Shown here in pieces: positions 10,844 through 21,726 of a stretch of 64,000 nt of DNA. Within the stretch, counting starts at the first letter, position 1. Each line of letters opens with the position of its first letter. The stretch is from Rhodocollybia butyracea (Eukaryota > Basidiomycota > Agaricomycetes > Agaricales > Omphalotaceae): positions 372,001-436,000 of the forward strand of contig JADNRY010000003.1 of NCBI GenBank assembly GCA_015501585.1, in the 5' to 3' direction. The position numbers and the translations under genes were made by a program. The notes under the pieces are model-generated. The model made no database searches. It saw only the letters and a list, made by a program, of their open reading frames with translations, and had not been told where the DNA came from.

Positions 10844-12048
10844 ATGGCTGACGCTACAACTTTACTCGCCTTCAAAGCAGGACGGGCTTTCAGAAGAAGT
10901 GGTACCAACTTTGTTGACCCAGACACAACCAAAGGCGCTATCATCTTGAAGAAAGAAGACGATCTTTTGCATTTTATCTGGAAGAACCGGACTACAAATC
11001 AAGTTGAAGAGGTTGGACTCTAGTAGTACTCTTTTTGGCGTTGGGCTAACCTTCATGAAGGATCTCATCTTGTTTCCTTCCGACGCAACGTTTTCCAAAG
11101 TTCCTCAAGCCTCCGGCCGTGTCTATGGCAAGTCATCTACATTTTTTGCATTTCGACGTCGTCTGACTCGAAAGCAGTCTTGAAATTTGCTTCTTCAGAC
11201 CAGAGACACTTTGTAAGTGGCAGTATATTTCTGCTGTTTAGACATGACCTTACATGAAAATTCAGTTCTGGATGCAGGTACACTCAATCTTATATTTGAA
11301 CTGAATCATGATGAACCATGTTGCTACTGTACAGGAAGCTTCTTCTGCCCGTGACGAAGAGTTTGTCAACAACGTCAATGGTTTCCTCGTGGATCCCGAC
11401 TCTGAACCTACGTGGACTTCTCCATCTCAGCCTGAAGCCTCGAGTTCTGGCGCGTCATCGTATGTGTTCAAAAGTATTTCAAGCGAGCGTCAGTCGCCAA
11501 TCGATGTACTTTGTAGATCTTCGGCGCCTTCTAATTTCCAAGCTACCCCGGAACAACTGGCTCGGCTCCAGGAGCTGTTGACCTCGGCTGTTGGAAGTAG
11601 AGCATCTGCACCGAATGGTATGTTAGTACTCGTCACGTTCCCTGGATGTGCCACTCATATCAATTAGAAATGGCCTTGAACGACATACTTACCCCTGCCA
11701 ACATAACCCCGCTTTTCACATCACATCCTGATCTCATCCCGACGCTTTTTCCTCATCTTCCTCCGGACTTACCTATGCCTCCTTCACCAGAAGTGGTGCA
11801 GCGAATCATCAGGTAAGTTTACTTCCTTCCTTTCAACGAAGACGAGTACTGATACAAATCTTCATAGTTCTCCGCAGTTTCGCTCGGCTGTATCTAATTT
11901 TGACCAAGCACTTAGGACTGGCCTTTTAGGCGGTCTAGTTCGTGGTCTAGGTCTACCTGAAGAAGCAGGTACGGGGATTGAACCGTTCTTGAGAGCGATA
12001 CAACAGCAAGCAGACGAAGAGAGAGAAGATGGTATGGATACGGATTGA
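10844..12048 (+). CDS. RPN13: Proteasome ubiquitin receptor Rpn13/ADRM1
   Basis: This is a 19S proteasome subunit that binds ubiquitin and, in many eukaryotes, the deubiquitinase UCH37. The N-terminal Pru domain reads MADATTLLAFKAGRAFRRSG, then VDPDTTKGAIILKKEDDLLH and FIWKNRTTNQVE, DLILFPSDATFSKVPQASGR, FASSDQRHFFWMQ, EASSARDEEFVNNVNGFL, matching the family order. After a Ser-rich linker the C-terminal DEUBAD-type domain reads ALNDILTPANITPLFTSHPD, then PPSPEVVQRIISSPQF, LGGLVRGLGLPEEAG and GIEPFLRAIQQQA, ending EREDGMDTD. A full-length adaptor with both domains is therefore present. At least five introns are needed. The start ATG lies 89 bp from the start of the divergent SCOC-like gene. 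Confidence 0.92.
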
Positions 12049-12524
12049 TGTACAGCCTGGGGAAGGCATCCTATAATACAGACGTCAAATAGAGCAGGAA
12101 AACGTATCCTGTCATGTGCGTGGCATCCCTCGTTGGCTATAGTCTTGAACGGCCTTGAAGTTGAACGGCTTGAAGTTGAACGTACTTGTTTGTGGAAACC
12201 GCGTTTGGCAACGATGTTTGAAGATTGTTGAGCTGTTCGATGTGTCGTGTTATCTTTCACCAATCGAATGAAAGTTGCACGTTGGTAACGACTCGATGAG
12301 TGTGGTGTGCCAGACCTCCCTTGATTTCAGGAGTAAGGCCAGCAGGAGATGGTTGGAACCTCCAAAGACCAGTAGTGATCGGTAGACATTATGATCTTAG
12401 CAATTTTTTTTTGAATCTTATGGCACCTTACTATGCGTAGCTGTAAGGCCCTTCCTAGGCGCATCTTTGACTTTGGCTTTTGAAGCGCTTAAGCGCCCGT
12501 TCCTTGATCTCAGCTTTCACTGCG
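12049..12524. other. Intergenic gap: RPN13 3' UTR and CAP1 promoter
   Basis: This 476-bp gap lies between two plus-strand genes. It contains a short T-run near 12405 and an imperfect repeated gcttgaagttgaacg block (about 12150-12182). No gene or clear TATA box seen. Confidence 0.4.
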
Positions 12525-13790
12525 ATGGAACCTCATGAACGAGTTCAAGCTGCCTGTGATTTTCTTCTTCAGTCGCCTCCAGGAGAGATAAACGATGTAC
12601 TAAACGGTCAGCCAACTATATTAACAAAACGAGCCCAATCGATGACAAACCTACTTTCCTTTACAGATGTACGCAATATAATTTCCGACGATAACTTGCT
12701 AGAAGAAGGCGTTATTCCTGCTCTGAAGAAATACAATCTTGCCCAGTTTATCACTGTCGAAGTTCCCGAAACGAACCATCAGGTTTGTCACCACAATTGA
12801 GCTCAATTCACCTGCGATTCATCGATTTCGCGTCCAGTCAATCATCAGCGAAGCTGCTCGTTTAGAAGGAGAGGAACAAGAAAGATGGGTTGATCCTAGA
12901 TCCAAGCAAAGCTTTGCATTTGACCATATAACTCTGGTGCGTTGTCGTTGACCTGTGTGTGAATAATTCGCGAGCGTTGATGCTCACAACTTTGTACAGG
13001 AAGCCTCTGACCCCCAGCCATTTGAACCTAATGAAGGATCTGAACCATTTAGGTACGCGAACCTGTGTGCAGGTCACTATCCCAAGATATTGATTTGCCC
13101 TAGGGTTGCATTGGAGAAAGCATCGCTCAACTATCTTTTGGCCCACTTTCACGACGGAGTTACATCCGTTTTCGCTAGCCAGGCTATTACGAATCAATTT
13201 ATCCTGCAGATTGTCGCCAATAAGTATAATCCAACCAACTTTTGGTGAATCCTATGACTGGTCAATATAAGCAAAGATATTAACGATGTCCGTCTAGGTC
13301 TGGTCGATGGCGATCAGAATATATCGTGGATCTGAACGAACATACCGTGAAAGGTACTATGCTCGTGAATGTCCACTATTATGAGCAAGGAAACGTCAGT
13401 TTCCTAATACCCAAAGCACGCAATTTATCTAATTAACTGTTTGGTGTCTAGGTGCAACTATCTACCACTCACTCGATATCTTTTTCACTTCCCCCAGCAA
13501 TCGTTACTGCTTCGCCCGAGAGCGCTGGGACCAAGATCCTCGCCCTGATAGAATCCGAGGAAGCAAAATATCAAAACTCCTTGAATGATACGTACCATGA
13601 AATGTCAGAGAAAACTTTCAAAAGTCTGAGGAGGGCTTTACCTATGACAAGATCAAAGTTGGATTGGGAGAAGGTGTGTTCCAGAATATGTGTTGGTACT
13701 CGCTTTCTGATTATTACGCCACAGGTGCTTGGGTACAAACTGGGTGCTGAGCTGTCATCAAGCAAGGGGGCTTTCACTCCCGGTTCTTGA
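12525..13790 (+). CDS. CAP1: F-actin-capping protein subunit alpha
   Basis: This is the alpha subunit of the CapZ heterodimer, which caps actin barbed ends in the cytoplasm. The ATG at 12525 gives MEPHERVQAACDFLLQSPPG, then EINDVLNDVRNIISDDNLLE and VIPALKKYNLAQFITVEVP. Later exons carry DPRSKQSFAFDHITLEASDP, QPFEPNEGSEPFR, ALEKASLNYLLAHFHDGVTS, AITNQFILQIVANKYNPTNF (spliced form ends NK), GRWRSEYIVDLNEHTVKGTM, VHYYEQGNVQLSTTHS and the C-terminal signature [27 protein letters not shown]. Family-typical length and order. The final intron (GTGTGT...CACAG) sits between DWEK and VLGYK. It ends 57 bp from the stop of the convergent PHD gene. Confidence 0.92.
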
Positions 13791-13847
13791 CAAAATCAAG
13801 TTGTAATGTATATATGTATATAGTATAGGAAAAACTATAATTTCGTT

Positions 13848-15443
13848 CTATGATTCTAATTTTACAGGAGAAGTCGCAAGCCCCAATCTCGAAAAGTTGA
13901 GTAGTTCTGGGTTATATTTCTCTGAATCAAACAGCCGCGCTTTGGGTTTTCGTCTGTTTTCTCTCGCAACCACACCTTTGACAGTCTGTGATAGTGTCTG
14001 TTCTTCGTCGTTTCCAAACCACGAACGTATTTCTGGACAAACCAGTGCATATGGATCAAATGGAGCTTGCGCAACCGACGAAATCCCATTGGTATCCATC
14101 ATTGTGAGGTTTCGCAAACTATGAATAGAATTGACGAGTTTAAGAGGCCTCGCCGATAGCTGTTCTGGGGGAGGTGTAGGCATCGGTGGAAATAAATCCA
14201 CGGGGAGGATTGGAGGAGGCGAAGGAGGCCTGAAAGACATTTTGCGAGCACCACGAGTTAAGAGTTTGGGTTGTGGTTCTGGCTCAACGACTTCTTGCTT
14301 TACAACGCTGTTTCTGGAGAGCTGTGGTTCGAGGAAGTCGGACGAATGCTGCTGCGGTGGTTTCATTATGAAGGCATCTGCGTTAGGGCTATTTTCCGAC
14401 CTCGGGCCCACACCCATGGGAACATACGAGGTCGATCGAGTTGGTCCGAACTGTGATCGGGGTGAATGAGAGCGGGCGTTCATATCGTGCGAAGTCTGTG
14501 TAGACATTCTAAACTGCGGTGAGAGAACGTTAGATGAGTGGGGGGGAGTCGAGTTAGTCATGCTCGAGTGGAAAGTATCTGGATTAGTTTTGCTTTTCAA
14601 CTGGGGGGACGCTTGCGACATATCAGCAGGAATATAAGAAGTGTTTGTGGATGACTGAGCAGGTTTGACCTGCGGTTTACAGATATATGAATGAGAACGA
14701 GGCGGTTGGGTTGGACTGAAAGCTTCTGAATCAGCTCTGCTTTTCGACTGGCGACGCGCTGCCGGCAAATCGACAGAAGTACCTGGAACATGCGTAGACG
14801 ACTGAGGGGGTGTACATTTGTGTTCTTCCTCGAGGCTATGGGGAAACGCCACAAAAGGTGGGGCTTTGGAGTTTGACTCGGAGACTTTGCGTGCACCGGA
14901 GACCGACGGTCTCGACGGCTCTATAATCTGTATCTCATCCGAGTCAGAGCCATCAGGTCCAGGTTCATCTGAATCATCAATCGTAATGACGATTGATTTT
15001 GTAGAACTTTCCTGTTCTGAATATCAAGCGATGAGCTAGAGTATGGTTGAATAGATAGAGACCTACTGATGATCACGGATTTGGAGGGAGCTAGAGCAGG
15101 CTTACGATGTTCATGTGGATGTGAAGACGCTTTGCGAGACGCCTTGTTTTTCCGATTCACACATTTTTGGCATACCCAATTTTCGAGTGTAGGAATATTC
15201 CCTTGTTGACTAGCTTCGAGGGAAAGACGGGATCCTTTCATCCTCGCCTCCCTCTCCGCCGAACTGATTACTGGGTAGTGGCAATCTGAGAGACAACTTA
15301 AGCTTGTGTGGCGAAAAGTGAATTAACTTACCATGATGATATGCACTGCGACAGTTTTGGCAGGTAAAGAGATCTTTCATGATAGAATACTCGGCGCTAT
15401 TGCATATAGCACACGGCTGGTATCCTACATAAGTTGTTAGCAT
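13848..15443 (-). CDS. PHD-finger protein with long disordered tail
   Basis: The ATG at 15443 gives MLTTYVGYQPCAICNSAEYS, with a PHD-type zinc finger: CAIC, then CQNCRSAYHH, and after two introns ENWVCQKCVNRKNK. The spacing Cx2C...Cx2C-x4-H...Cx2C is that of a chromatin reader finger, so a nuclear histone-binding role is likely (inference). The rest is Ser/Pro-rich and low in complexity (13900-14900), with an acidic stretch (DDSDEPGPDGSDSDE) just after the finger and PPSPPPILPVDLFPPMPTPP near the end. A conserved-looking C-terminal block has SWFGNDEEQTLSQTVKGVVA. There is no catalytic domain. It shares a 146-bp divergent promoter with the SAP gene. Specific function is unknown. Confidence 0.75.
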
Positions 15444-15589
15444 AGTGAGCAAGTAGTAGTACTGCAACTGTGCTTAGTCACGACGTGACTTTTTGGAACG
15501 CGTCTTTCTTCTTCATTTGCTTCCATCACTTGCTCTGTTGGCCAGTCGGGCCACAAAATTTGCTCACTCTCTTTACGCGCTCTTGGACA

Positions 15590-18500
15590 TGGCGTCGAGC
15601 TCTTCCAACACTGAAGAGGCTTTGAAACAGTTGAACGTTGCTCAACTGAAAGCCATCTGCAAGGAGAGGCAAATTGTTGGCTACAGCAAGTTGCCCAAGC
15701 CAGGCATTATCAACAAGATTATATCGCATTCTACGGTAAAATTTGCAATAGTTATCGGTTATTAATCTGTTTTTCTGATCAGTTTGCAGGGTGCACAAGT
15801 TGCTCCCACTTCTGCCCGCCAAAACGAGCCAGCATCCGACGCGTCCGTCGCCCCAACGCAATCGTTTGCGAGAAGCGAACGACATACTTCCGTCTCCTCA
15901 CCTGCCACCTCCTCTTCGCCTCTCGTGCCAGTTACAAATTTGACCCAGAACGAAGCGCATATAGTCGCTCCAGCTTCTACTGCTGGAGTAAAGAGGCCAG
16001 CACCCACAGAATCTGAACCGCCACAGATTCTCACTCCTCTCAACCACCATTGAAGAAGCCCAGAATAATTCAGGCTCCATCGCTTGTTATATCCACATCT
16101 TTCTCTCTACCCCCTGAATCACACGAGTCCATTTCCGAGTCCATTTCCTCGTCTACTTCTTCCAAACGACCCTTGACTGCACCCTTTGACGACTTCTCCA
16201 TCTCGGTAAAGCAACCAAAAGTTGACGGGGTGACTCTGTTGACTCTCTTACTGCCGCTCAGGCCGAGAGGAAAAGGGCATTCGAAGCCGATCCCATGGCG
16301 ATGGATGTCAGGCATTCTTCAGTCACTTGCAGTTCTTGCGACAAGGTGGTCAAATTCAACATGTACGATCTCCACCTGTGGAACAGACACAAAACTCGCT
16401 GCAAGGGCCCGAGCTCTTCGCATTCCTCCTCCTCCGCTTCTGTTTCCACCTCCCCAGTCATTCAAGACAAACCCCCACCTGTGGTTGTGCCTGAAGTGGC
16501 TGTAACGAACACCACTCCAGATACAGACCGCTCTCTAACTGCGGCCCAGAGGGAGAGGAAGAAAATTCTTGAGAACGACCCTCTGGCGTCCAATGTCGGT
16601 CGCTCCTCAGTGACCTGTGACGCTTGTGGCAAAGTGATCAAATATAACATGTTTGATCTCTACCACTGGAACAGGCATAAAACTCGCTGCAAACCGACGG
16701 ATCCCAACGTTGCTCACTCGCTACCCATTTCTACGGTTGCATCATCGTCGAAAAAACCTAAACCTAAACCAGCACCTAAACCAACATCCGCAGTCAGACC
16801 CATCATCCCGCAGACTCTCACGGCTCCGGTACTGAGGAGGGTGTCTCTCAAAGTCAATCCCCCTGCAGAAGTGGCCTCAAGCATCTCGACCCCGCTTCCA
16901 GATGTCAAGAGACCCGAAGCATCCACCAGCGCCACCAGGAGCACTGTCGAAATCCCTCTCACCGAGGCACAAGCGCAAAGAAAGAAAACTCTTGACGAGG
17001 ACCCTTTCGCTAAAAATGTCCAACGCTCATCAGTGACCTGTTCGGCATGCAACAAAGTCGTCAAATTCAGCATGTTTGATCTCTTCCTTTGGAACAGGCA
17101 TAAAGGGAGGTGCAAAGAAGGCGCCAGTATATCAGCTACACCGATGATTGACACAGGAAAGCGATTCACCCCGCTCATCGTGAACAAGAATCCAGCACCT
17201 TCTGTTGATGCCCTCTCCTCCTCCTCCTCCTCTACACCCAAACCACTAATGCTGAAAATCCCTGCTCAGTCTTCATCTCTAGCTGCTTCAACAGCTCGAG
17301 CATCCGCCGTCAAAGCCCGGGATCGTATGAAAGCGGCATCCGAGGCTGACACATCATCGACCTTCAAAGCATCTACTTCCAAACTCGCTGTTCCACGATT
17401 GAAAGCCTTGAAAGAGTCCAATACTACCCTAGCCCGTAAAGTTAGCTCAGTCCCCGACATTACCCTCGAAGTAAATTCTCCCACTAGCTTTTCCTTGCAT
17501 CATCTCGATTTCCCAGCTCCTGCACCTCTTACTTTGGAACGAATCACTATGCCGCCCGGTATAGCACACCGAAAGCAGGTTGCGAGTTTCGCAATCATCC
17601 TCAGCCAGGTCGATATGAAAGACCTGAAGAATTGCCTGCTTGTTTCCCGAATGTTCCGTTATGCCAGTATGGTTGACATTTCCTTGTATCATATTCTTGG
17701 CTGACATCTTTTTCAGTATATCTCTCCGCCTCTACGCGCCTCGCGCGCAACTTTGCAGGATACAGGCTCAATCGCATTTTATACCGCCTCCCCGCCAATA
17801 CGATAGACATGTGGCCATATCTTCTTCAGCGAGAAGGAGAAAAAAAATATCGTAAGCGGGTATTCGAGGAATCATTTCTTGGTCGCGCCTTCAAAGGCAA
17901 GACGGCTATTGCTCCCCAACTTTGGACCAGTCCAGATAACGACAAACAAATTACTATTGCTATCAGGTATGTTCACTATAATACTCGCCACAGTGTCCTT
18001 ATCAATGTAACTGCTTAGGTTCTTGTTGACACGTCTGTTCTTCACCATCTCAGTCGGCGGAGGCCAAAACGGTAATGGATGGTCGGATGGTATGATTGTG
18101 GACACTCGAGAAATTATCAAAGGCGAGATATGGTGTATTGATGTAGCACAAGCCCCGAGCTCACCATCGACCATCACCGAATCGTTCTACGTCCTCGAGT
18201 CTACTTGCGAGGTTGTAGGCCAGGCTCCTCTTCCTTCCCAACCCGAGGGCTCGACACCAGAACAGATGCGCGCAGATTGGTCGGCTTATATCGACGAGAG
18301 GATGTCTGTGTCTGACATGGCAAGAAAACTCGACCCAGCCCGCTCCATGTCCGCGATTCCAGCCACGTCTTTAATGAATCAGCTAAGCTGGACGAATCAC
18401 GAAGAGTACATGCAGGGAATTAGTAGGGTGTGGCTGAAGAGGATTGAGATTCAGCAAGGAGTAGGAGGGGCAAAGAGGATAGTGGCTGAGCGCTATATAT

Positions 18501-18942
18501 TGGCGAGCGTTGTTGAAAACAGGTAGGTCACCTCTGCTGTGAATTATTCGCCAACCTACCCTTCCCGCATAGTGTCAGCGGTCGATATATGACATCGTCA
18601 GAGATGGCAGACGATTTTTCAGGTATCTCATCCACGGAGTCGTCTTCACACAAGAAACCCGCCAAGCTGAATTTGTTCTTACCTGAGTACGTCTTTTGTT
18701 TTCCCACTATACCCGCCATTCTGAAACGCAAACCGCGGCTTAGGCATCATCACATTGAAAGTGTACATTTTACGACCGCGCAAGGTCTTCCACTACATCC
18801 TGCTCTCGCGGTGATACAGACGCCTCATAGAGAGTACTATGTTTTGAGAGATAATGGTATGCAGATCGGCTGTGAGGAGGATGGTGTAGCGGAGGTCTGG
18901 AGGGAAGTTATCGGCTGTGCAGATAACGGTGTACGTGCTTAA
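15590..18942 (+). CDS. SAP-domain protein with three C2HC zinc-finger-like repeats (two apparent frameshifts)
   Basis: The ATG at 15590 starts a protein whose residues about 10-45 form a SAP DNA-binding motif (LNVAQLKAICKERQIVGYSK). A Ser/Pro-rich linker follows. Three repeats of about 52 residues (16240-17120) then each carry LTxAQxxRKK...DP and RSSVTCxxCxKVVKF followed by DLxxWNRHKxRC. A C-terminal region from 17530 (LVSRMFRYA, spliced to YLSASTRLARNFAGYRLNRI) spans several exons to 18942 and looks like a basidiomycete-specific domain. The frame jumps twice without a usable intron: near 16021-16026 and at the G4 run 16227-16230. In each place one extra base restores a sensible protein. This suggests sequencing error, or possibly a decaying gene. 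A nuclear role is inferred. Confidence 0.72.
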
Positions 18943-19476
18943 AGGGGTTGCTGTTTTTCGTTTTTGTATTTCGGACTTGACATGCTGTGCTACCTAAGCT
19001 TCATCACCAGCATCTGTGATACAAGTGATACGAACACGATAGAGTACTCGGACGTAGAATGGTTCTTATTATTATTCTTATCAAGATTGTTATTGAGCCA
19101 CTATTTCGTTGACACAGACGCAAGAAACAATAAGTAGATGCGAAACCCGGGGCCAAGTGCAAACGAGTGTACAATGTAAACTGAACTATGCAAGTGAGAG
19201 ACAACTCCCAAGCAGAGAGAGTATAAGCATGCGAGATAGGATCTAGATGGTGAAAGGAATGATGAGGGCTCGGGATGTCCGTTAGTCGTAGAGTGGGTAT
19301 AGTGCCTGAGGGATAAAAAATAAAAAAGTACAGCTGACTGAGAAAATGAATGGCAGATGCTACAATGGGAATAAAAATGCAAAATTGTCCCCTTGAGATT
19401 GACAATGATGACCTGAAAAGCGTTAAGAACATCTGACAGCAAGCAATGACTATAGGGGGTCCTGAGCGGCCAGCCG
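18943..19476. other. Convergent 3' region between SAP gene and cyclin
   Basis: This 534-bp stretch lies between two converging stop codons. A long minus-strand open frame here (19004-19540) has a composition unlike the neighbours and overlaps the cyclin 3' end, so I treat the stretch as 3' UTR. No other structure seen. Confidence 0.4.
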
Positions 19477-20598
19477 CTACCACTCTGAAGGTACCGCGCG
19501 AGCATAAATGTCCTTTTTCAAAGGATGGTTTAAATGCCAACCAGAGATGGTCTTTTCTTTGATGGAAAATGGGACAGGAGAAGGGGTGAATTCCTGGATC
19601 TGCGCGTACAGCTCTTCGTGGTCGACAGGCGTTTGTGGCGATATAGATGATGCGGGAGAAGTGTTGGTGGAGTAGCTGGGTGAAGGAGTATCGGTACCGA
19701 GTTGAGGTCGTTCGGGACGAGTAGATGACGGCGGTGGCGTAGTCGTCGGAGACGTCTTGACTGGAGATGCATAGCGGCCAAAAGAAGGAATATGGGATTT
19801 CGTTAAGCTGGGAGAAGCTAGTGGGGTTAACGCCGCAGCAGCTTTGATGGCGCTCGATGAAACGTCCTGCAGTGAATAGGTGGGATACGGGCCATGCAGT
19901 GACGCAAAATCGTGACAGACTCTAGCCTGAAATGACTTGATGATCTATGAAAAGCTGTTACTAACATACGTTCCACTGAAAAAAAAAAAAAAAGACCTAC
20001 TATGGCTTCAACATTCAGCTCCCAATCCAGATAGCTACACATTTCACGCTCCATCTGGTTTATTTCTCGAACAGAAAACATGCCTTGAGCGACAACGCTC
20101 CATGACTTGTTTGAATAAGTGTCGTCACACATGACTTTTGAAGAAATCATGAAAGCGGAAACGAATAACCGGTGGCCTGAGCTTCCTCGAGCGCTGGGGA
20201 AGCGAGACTTGAGTCGTTGTAGAAGAGCGAGGGCTGAGAATACGACGCATTCCGGGAGCTTCGTCCTGTAGATGGCGTAGGCGATATAATAAGGCAGTTC
20301 AACCTGCCAGCCTGTTTGGTTTGGAGGTCGTTCAGGACAACCAAAGAGATGGGTTATAAAGCGAGCACACAGGCAGGAAATGCCTTCTTGACCGTAGAAG
20401 CTCTTGCTCTGAGCTGTTGCAGAGACGCTTTGAGTATTAGTGACCTGTCATCAGCAGTAAGCTCGTAGAAAAAATGTTACAAAAAAACAAGAGAGGACTC
20501 ACCATGGACTCTGACTGAGAATTAAGGCCGGCACTGTGCTTTGACCGCTTTACTGGGTATGAGGAAGAATTGTGAAAGTGTCTCTGCACAGATGCCAT
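19477..20598 (-). CDS. Pcl/Pho80-type cyclin
   Basis: This is a cyclin that would activate a Pho85-type kinase. The ATG at 20598 starts MASVQRHFHNSSSYPVKRSK. After introns come SKSFYGQEGISCLCARFITH, LPYYIAYAIYRTKLPE, SALALLQRLKSRFPSARGSS, then the cyclin-box core MISSKVMCDDTYSNKSWSVV, FSVREINQMEREMCSYLDWE and LNVEAI. The lysine in SSKVMCDD and the YLDWELNV block are typical of Pcl1/2-like cyclins. The last exon is a Ser/Thr/Pro-rich tail ending HLNHPLKKDIYARAVPSEW. That tail is rich in S/T-P sites, which suggests phosphorylation-controlled turnover (inference). A run of 15 A (minus-strand T) near 19979-19993 lies in an intron. It shares a 109-bp divergent promoter with the next gene. Confidence 0.85.
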
Positions 20599-20707
20599 GT
20601 CGATGTTTTATTTGGGAGAAGCGGAAGAGCCTTCATAAAGTTTGGATCAAAAGTTGATCAAATGGCTGTGTATCACGTATATCTAATCTTATCTCCACTT
20701 CTTGACA

Positions 20708-21726
20708 ATGGCCATAATCGACGGTAGCGGCGACGAAATAACACAGCTCTGGGCTGTTATAACCGACCTCAGCGAACAGCTTAATCAAAATCGCAGCACT
20801 TCTGTATCGCTTTATGCTCAGGCTGGAGGTGTAAAGGTATGCACATTAATTAGCCTGTAAAATCTATTTACATTATAGTTCAGAATCAAGCACTTCACTC
20901 TCAAACTGGTTTCGTTTTACGGAGATTCAATGCCGACCAACCAAGAGAAGTCTACGAATCTGAACTGGACCGCATGAATATGGTCATGTCGGCAGAAAAC
21001 CAGTCCCTCCTGCACGACAACAAGCAACTAAACACGCTGATTAAAGAATATGAACAGACCCTCGATACACTCATGAGTGGGCATCTCAAACCATCTCATT
21101 TTTACTCGTAACATTCTCATTGTTTCATAGGCACGTTCCGAAATCGTGCCCAAACCGTCCAAGAGAGCGAACTGTCGCTTATCCGGCATTATGAGTCGAA
21201 TCTCTTGCAACTCGAAGAAGAAAATTCGTCCAAAGAGCTGGAAGCGAGTACACGGATCTCAGAAAGTATCTCCCGCATGTCCGAGGTGCTTCGGAACTGT
21301 TTACGCGAAGTCGCAGGCGAGCGCACTTCACGACGTGATACCTTGGGTGGCGAATATGACCCTGACCTACTTGAACGGGAGCCCTGGCAGAGCATGAACG
21401 CCGCACAAGCTGAATGGGCCTTAGAACGCGAAATCGAATTAGCTAGGCTTGAGCGGGAGAACGAAGAGCTAAGGGCGCTGATTACAGCTGGTCAGGCGAT
21501 TCCTGCCCCGAAAACAGCCCTCCCCCCTCAGGCTCAAGTTCAGCCTGTAACAAAACCCCCGGCTATACCAATCGCAGACATCAGCGCAGAAGCAGAGGTA
21601 GCGGAAGAAGATAAAACTGAGGCTCAGCCTCCGCCCCAGCCCGGGTCACCCGAAGCAGAGTCAGAAATGGAAGATGATTGTGTAGATCCGTACGCTACGG
21701 TAAAGATGTCAAGGATCAGTGGTTGA
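20708..21726 (+). CDS. SIKE/FGFR1OP2-like coiled-coil protein, probable STRIPAK component
   Basis: Three exons give MAIIDGSGDEITQLWAVITD, LSEQLNQNRSTSVSLYAQAG, then NQALHSQTGFVLRRFN and a long coiled coil: NMVMSAENQSLLHDNKQLNT, LIKEYEQTLDTLMS-TFRNRA, ESELSLIRHYESNLLQLEEE. The blocks ENQ-L...DN-QL and LIKEYEQTLD-LM match the SIKE/FGFR1OP2 family, whose fungal members (such as SCI1 of Sordaria) belong to the striatin-interacting phosphatase and kinase complex. A second helical region (AEWALEREIELARLERENEE) and a Pro/Glu-rich acidic tail follow, ending DPYATVKMSRISG. The role in STRIPAK is inferred from the family. The second intron lies after LDTLMS at about 21075-21130. Confidence 0.75.

Noticed and set aside
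16200..16270. Intron with donor GTAAAG at about 16206 and acceptor CTCAG at about 16261 in the SAP gene
   Set aside because: It would delete LTAAQ, which is conserved in the two other repeats of the same protein; a missing base in G4 explains the frame better.
19004..19540. 178-codon minus-strand frame
   Set aside because: It overlaps the cyclin stop in another frame and has random composition; better read as cyclin 3' UTR.
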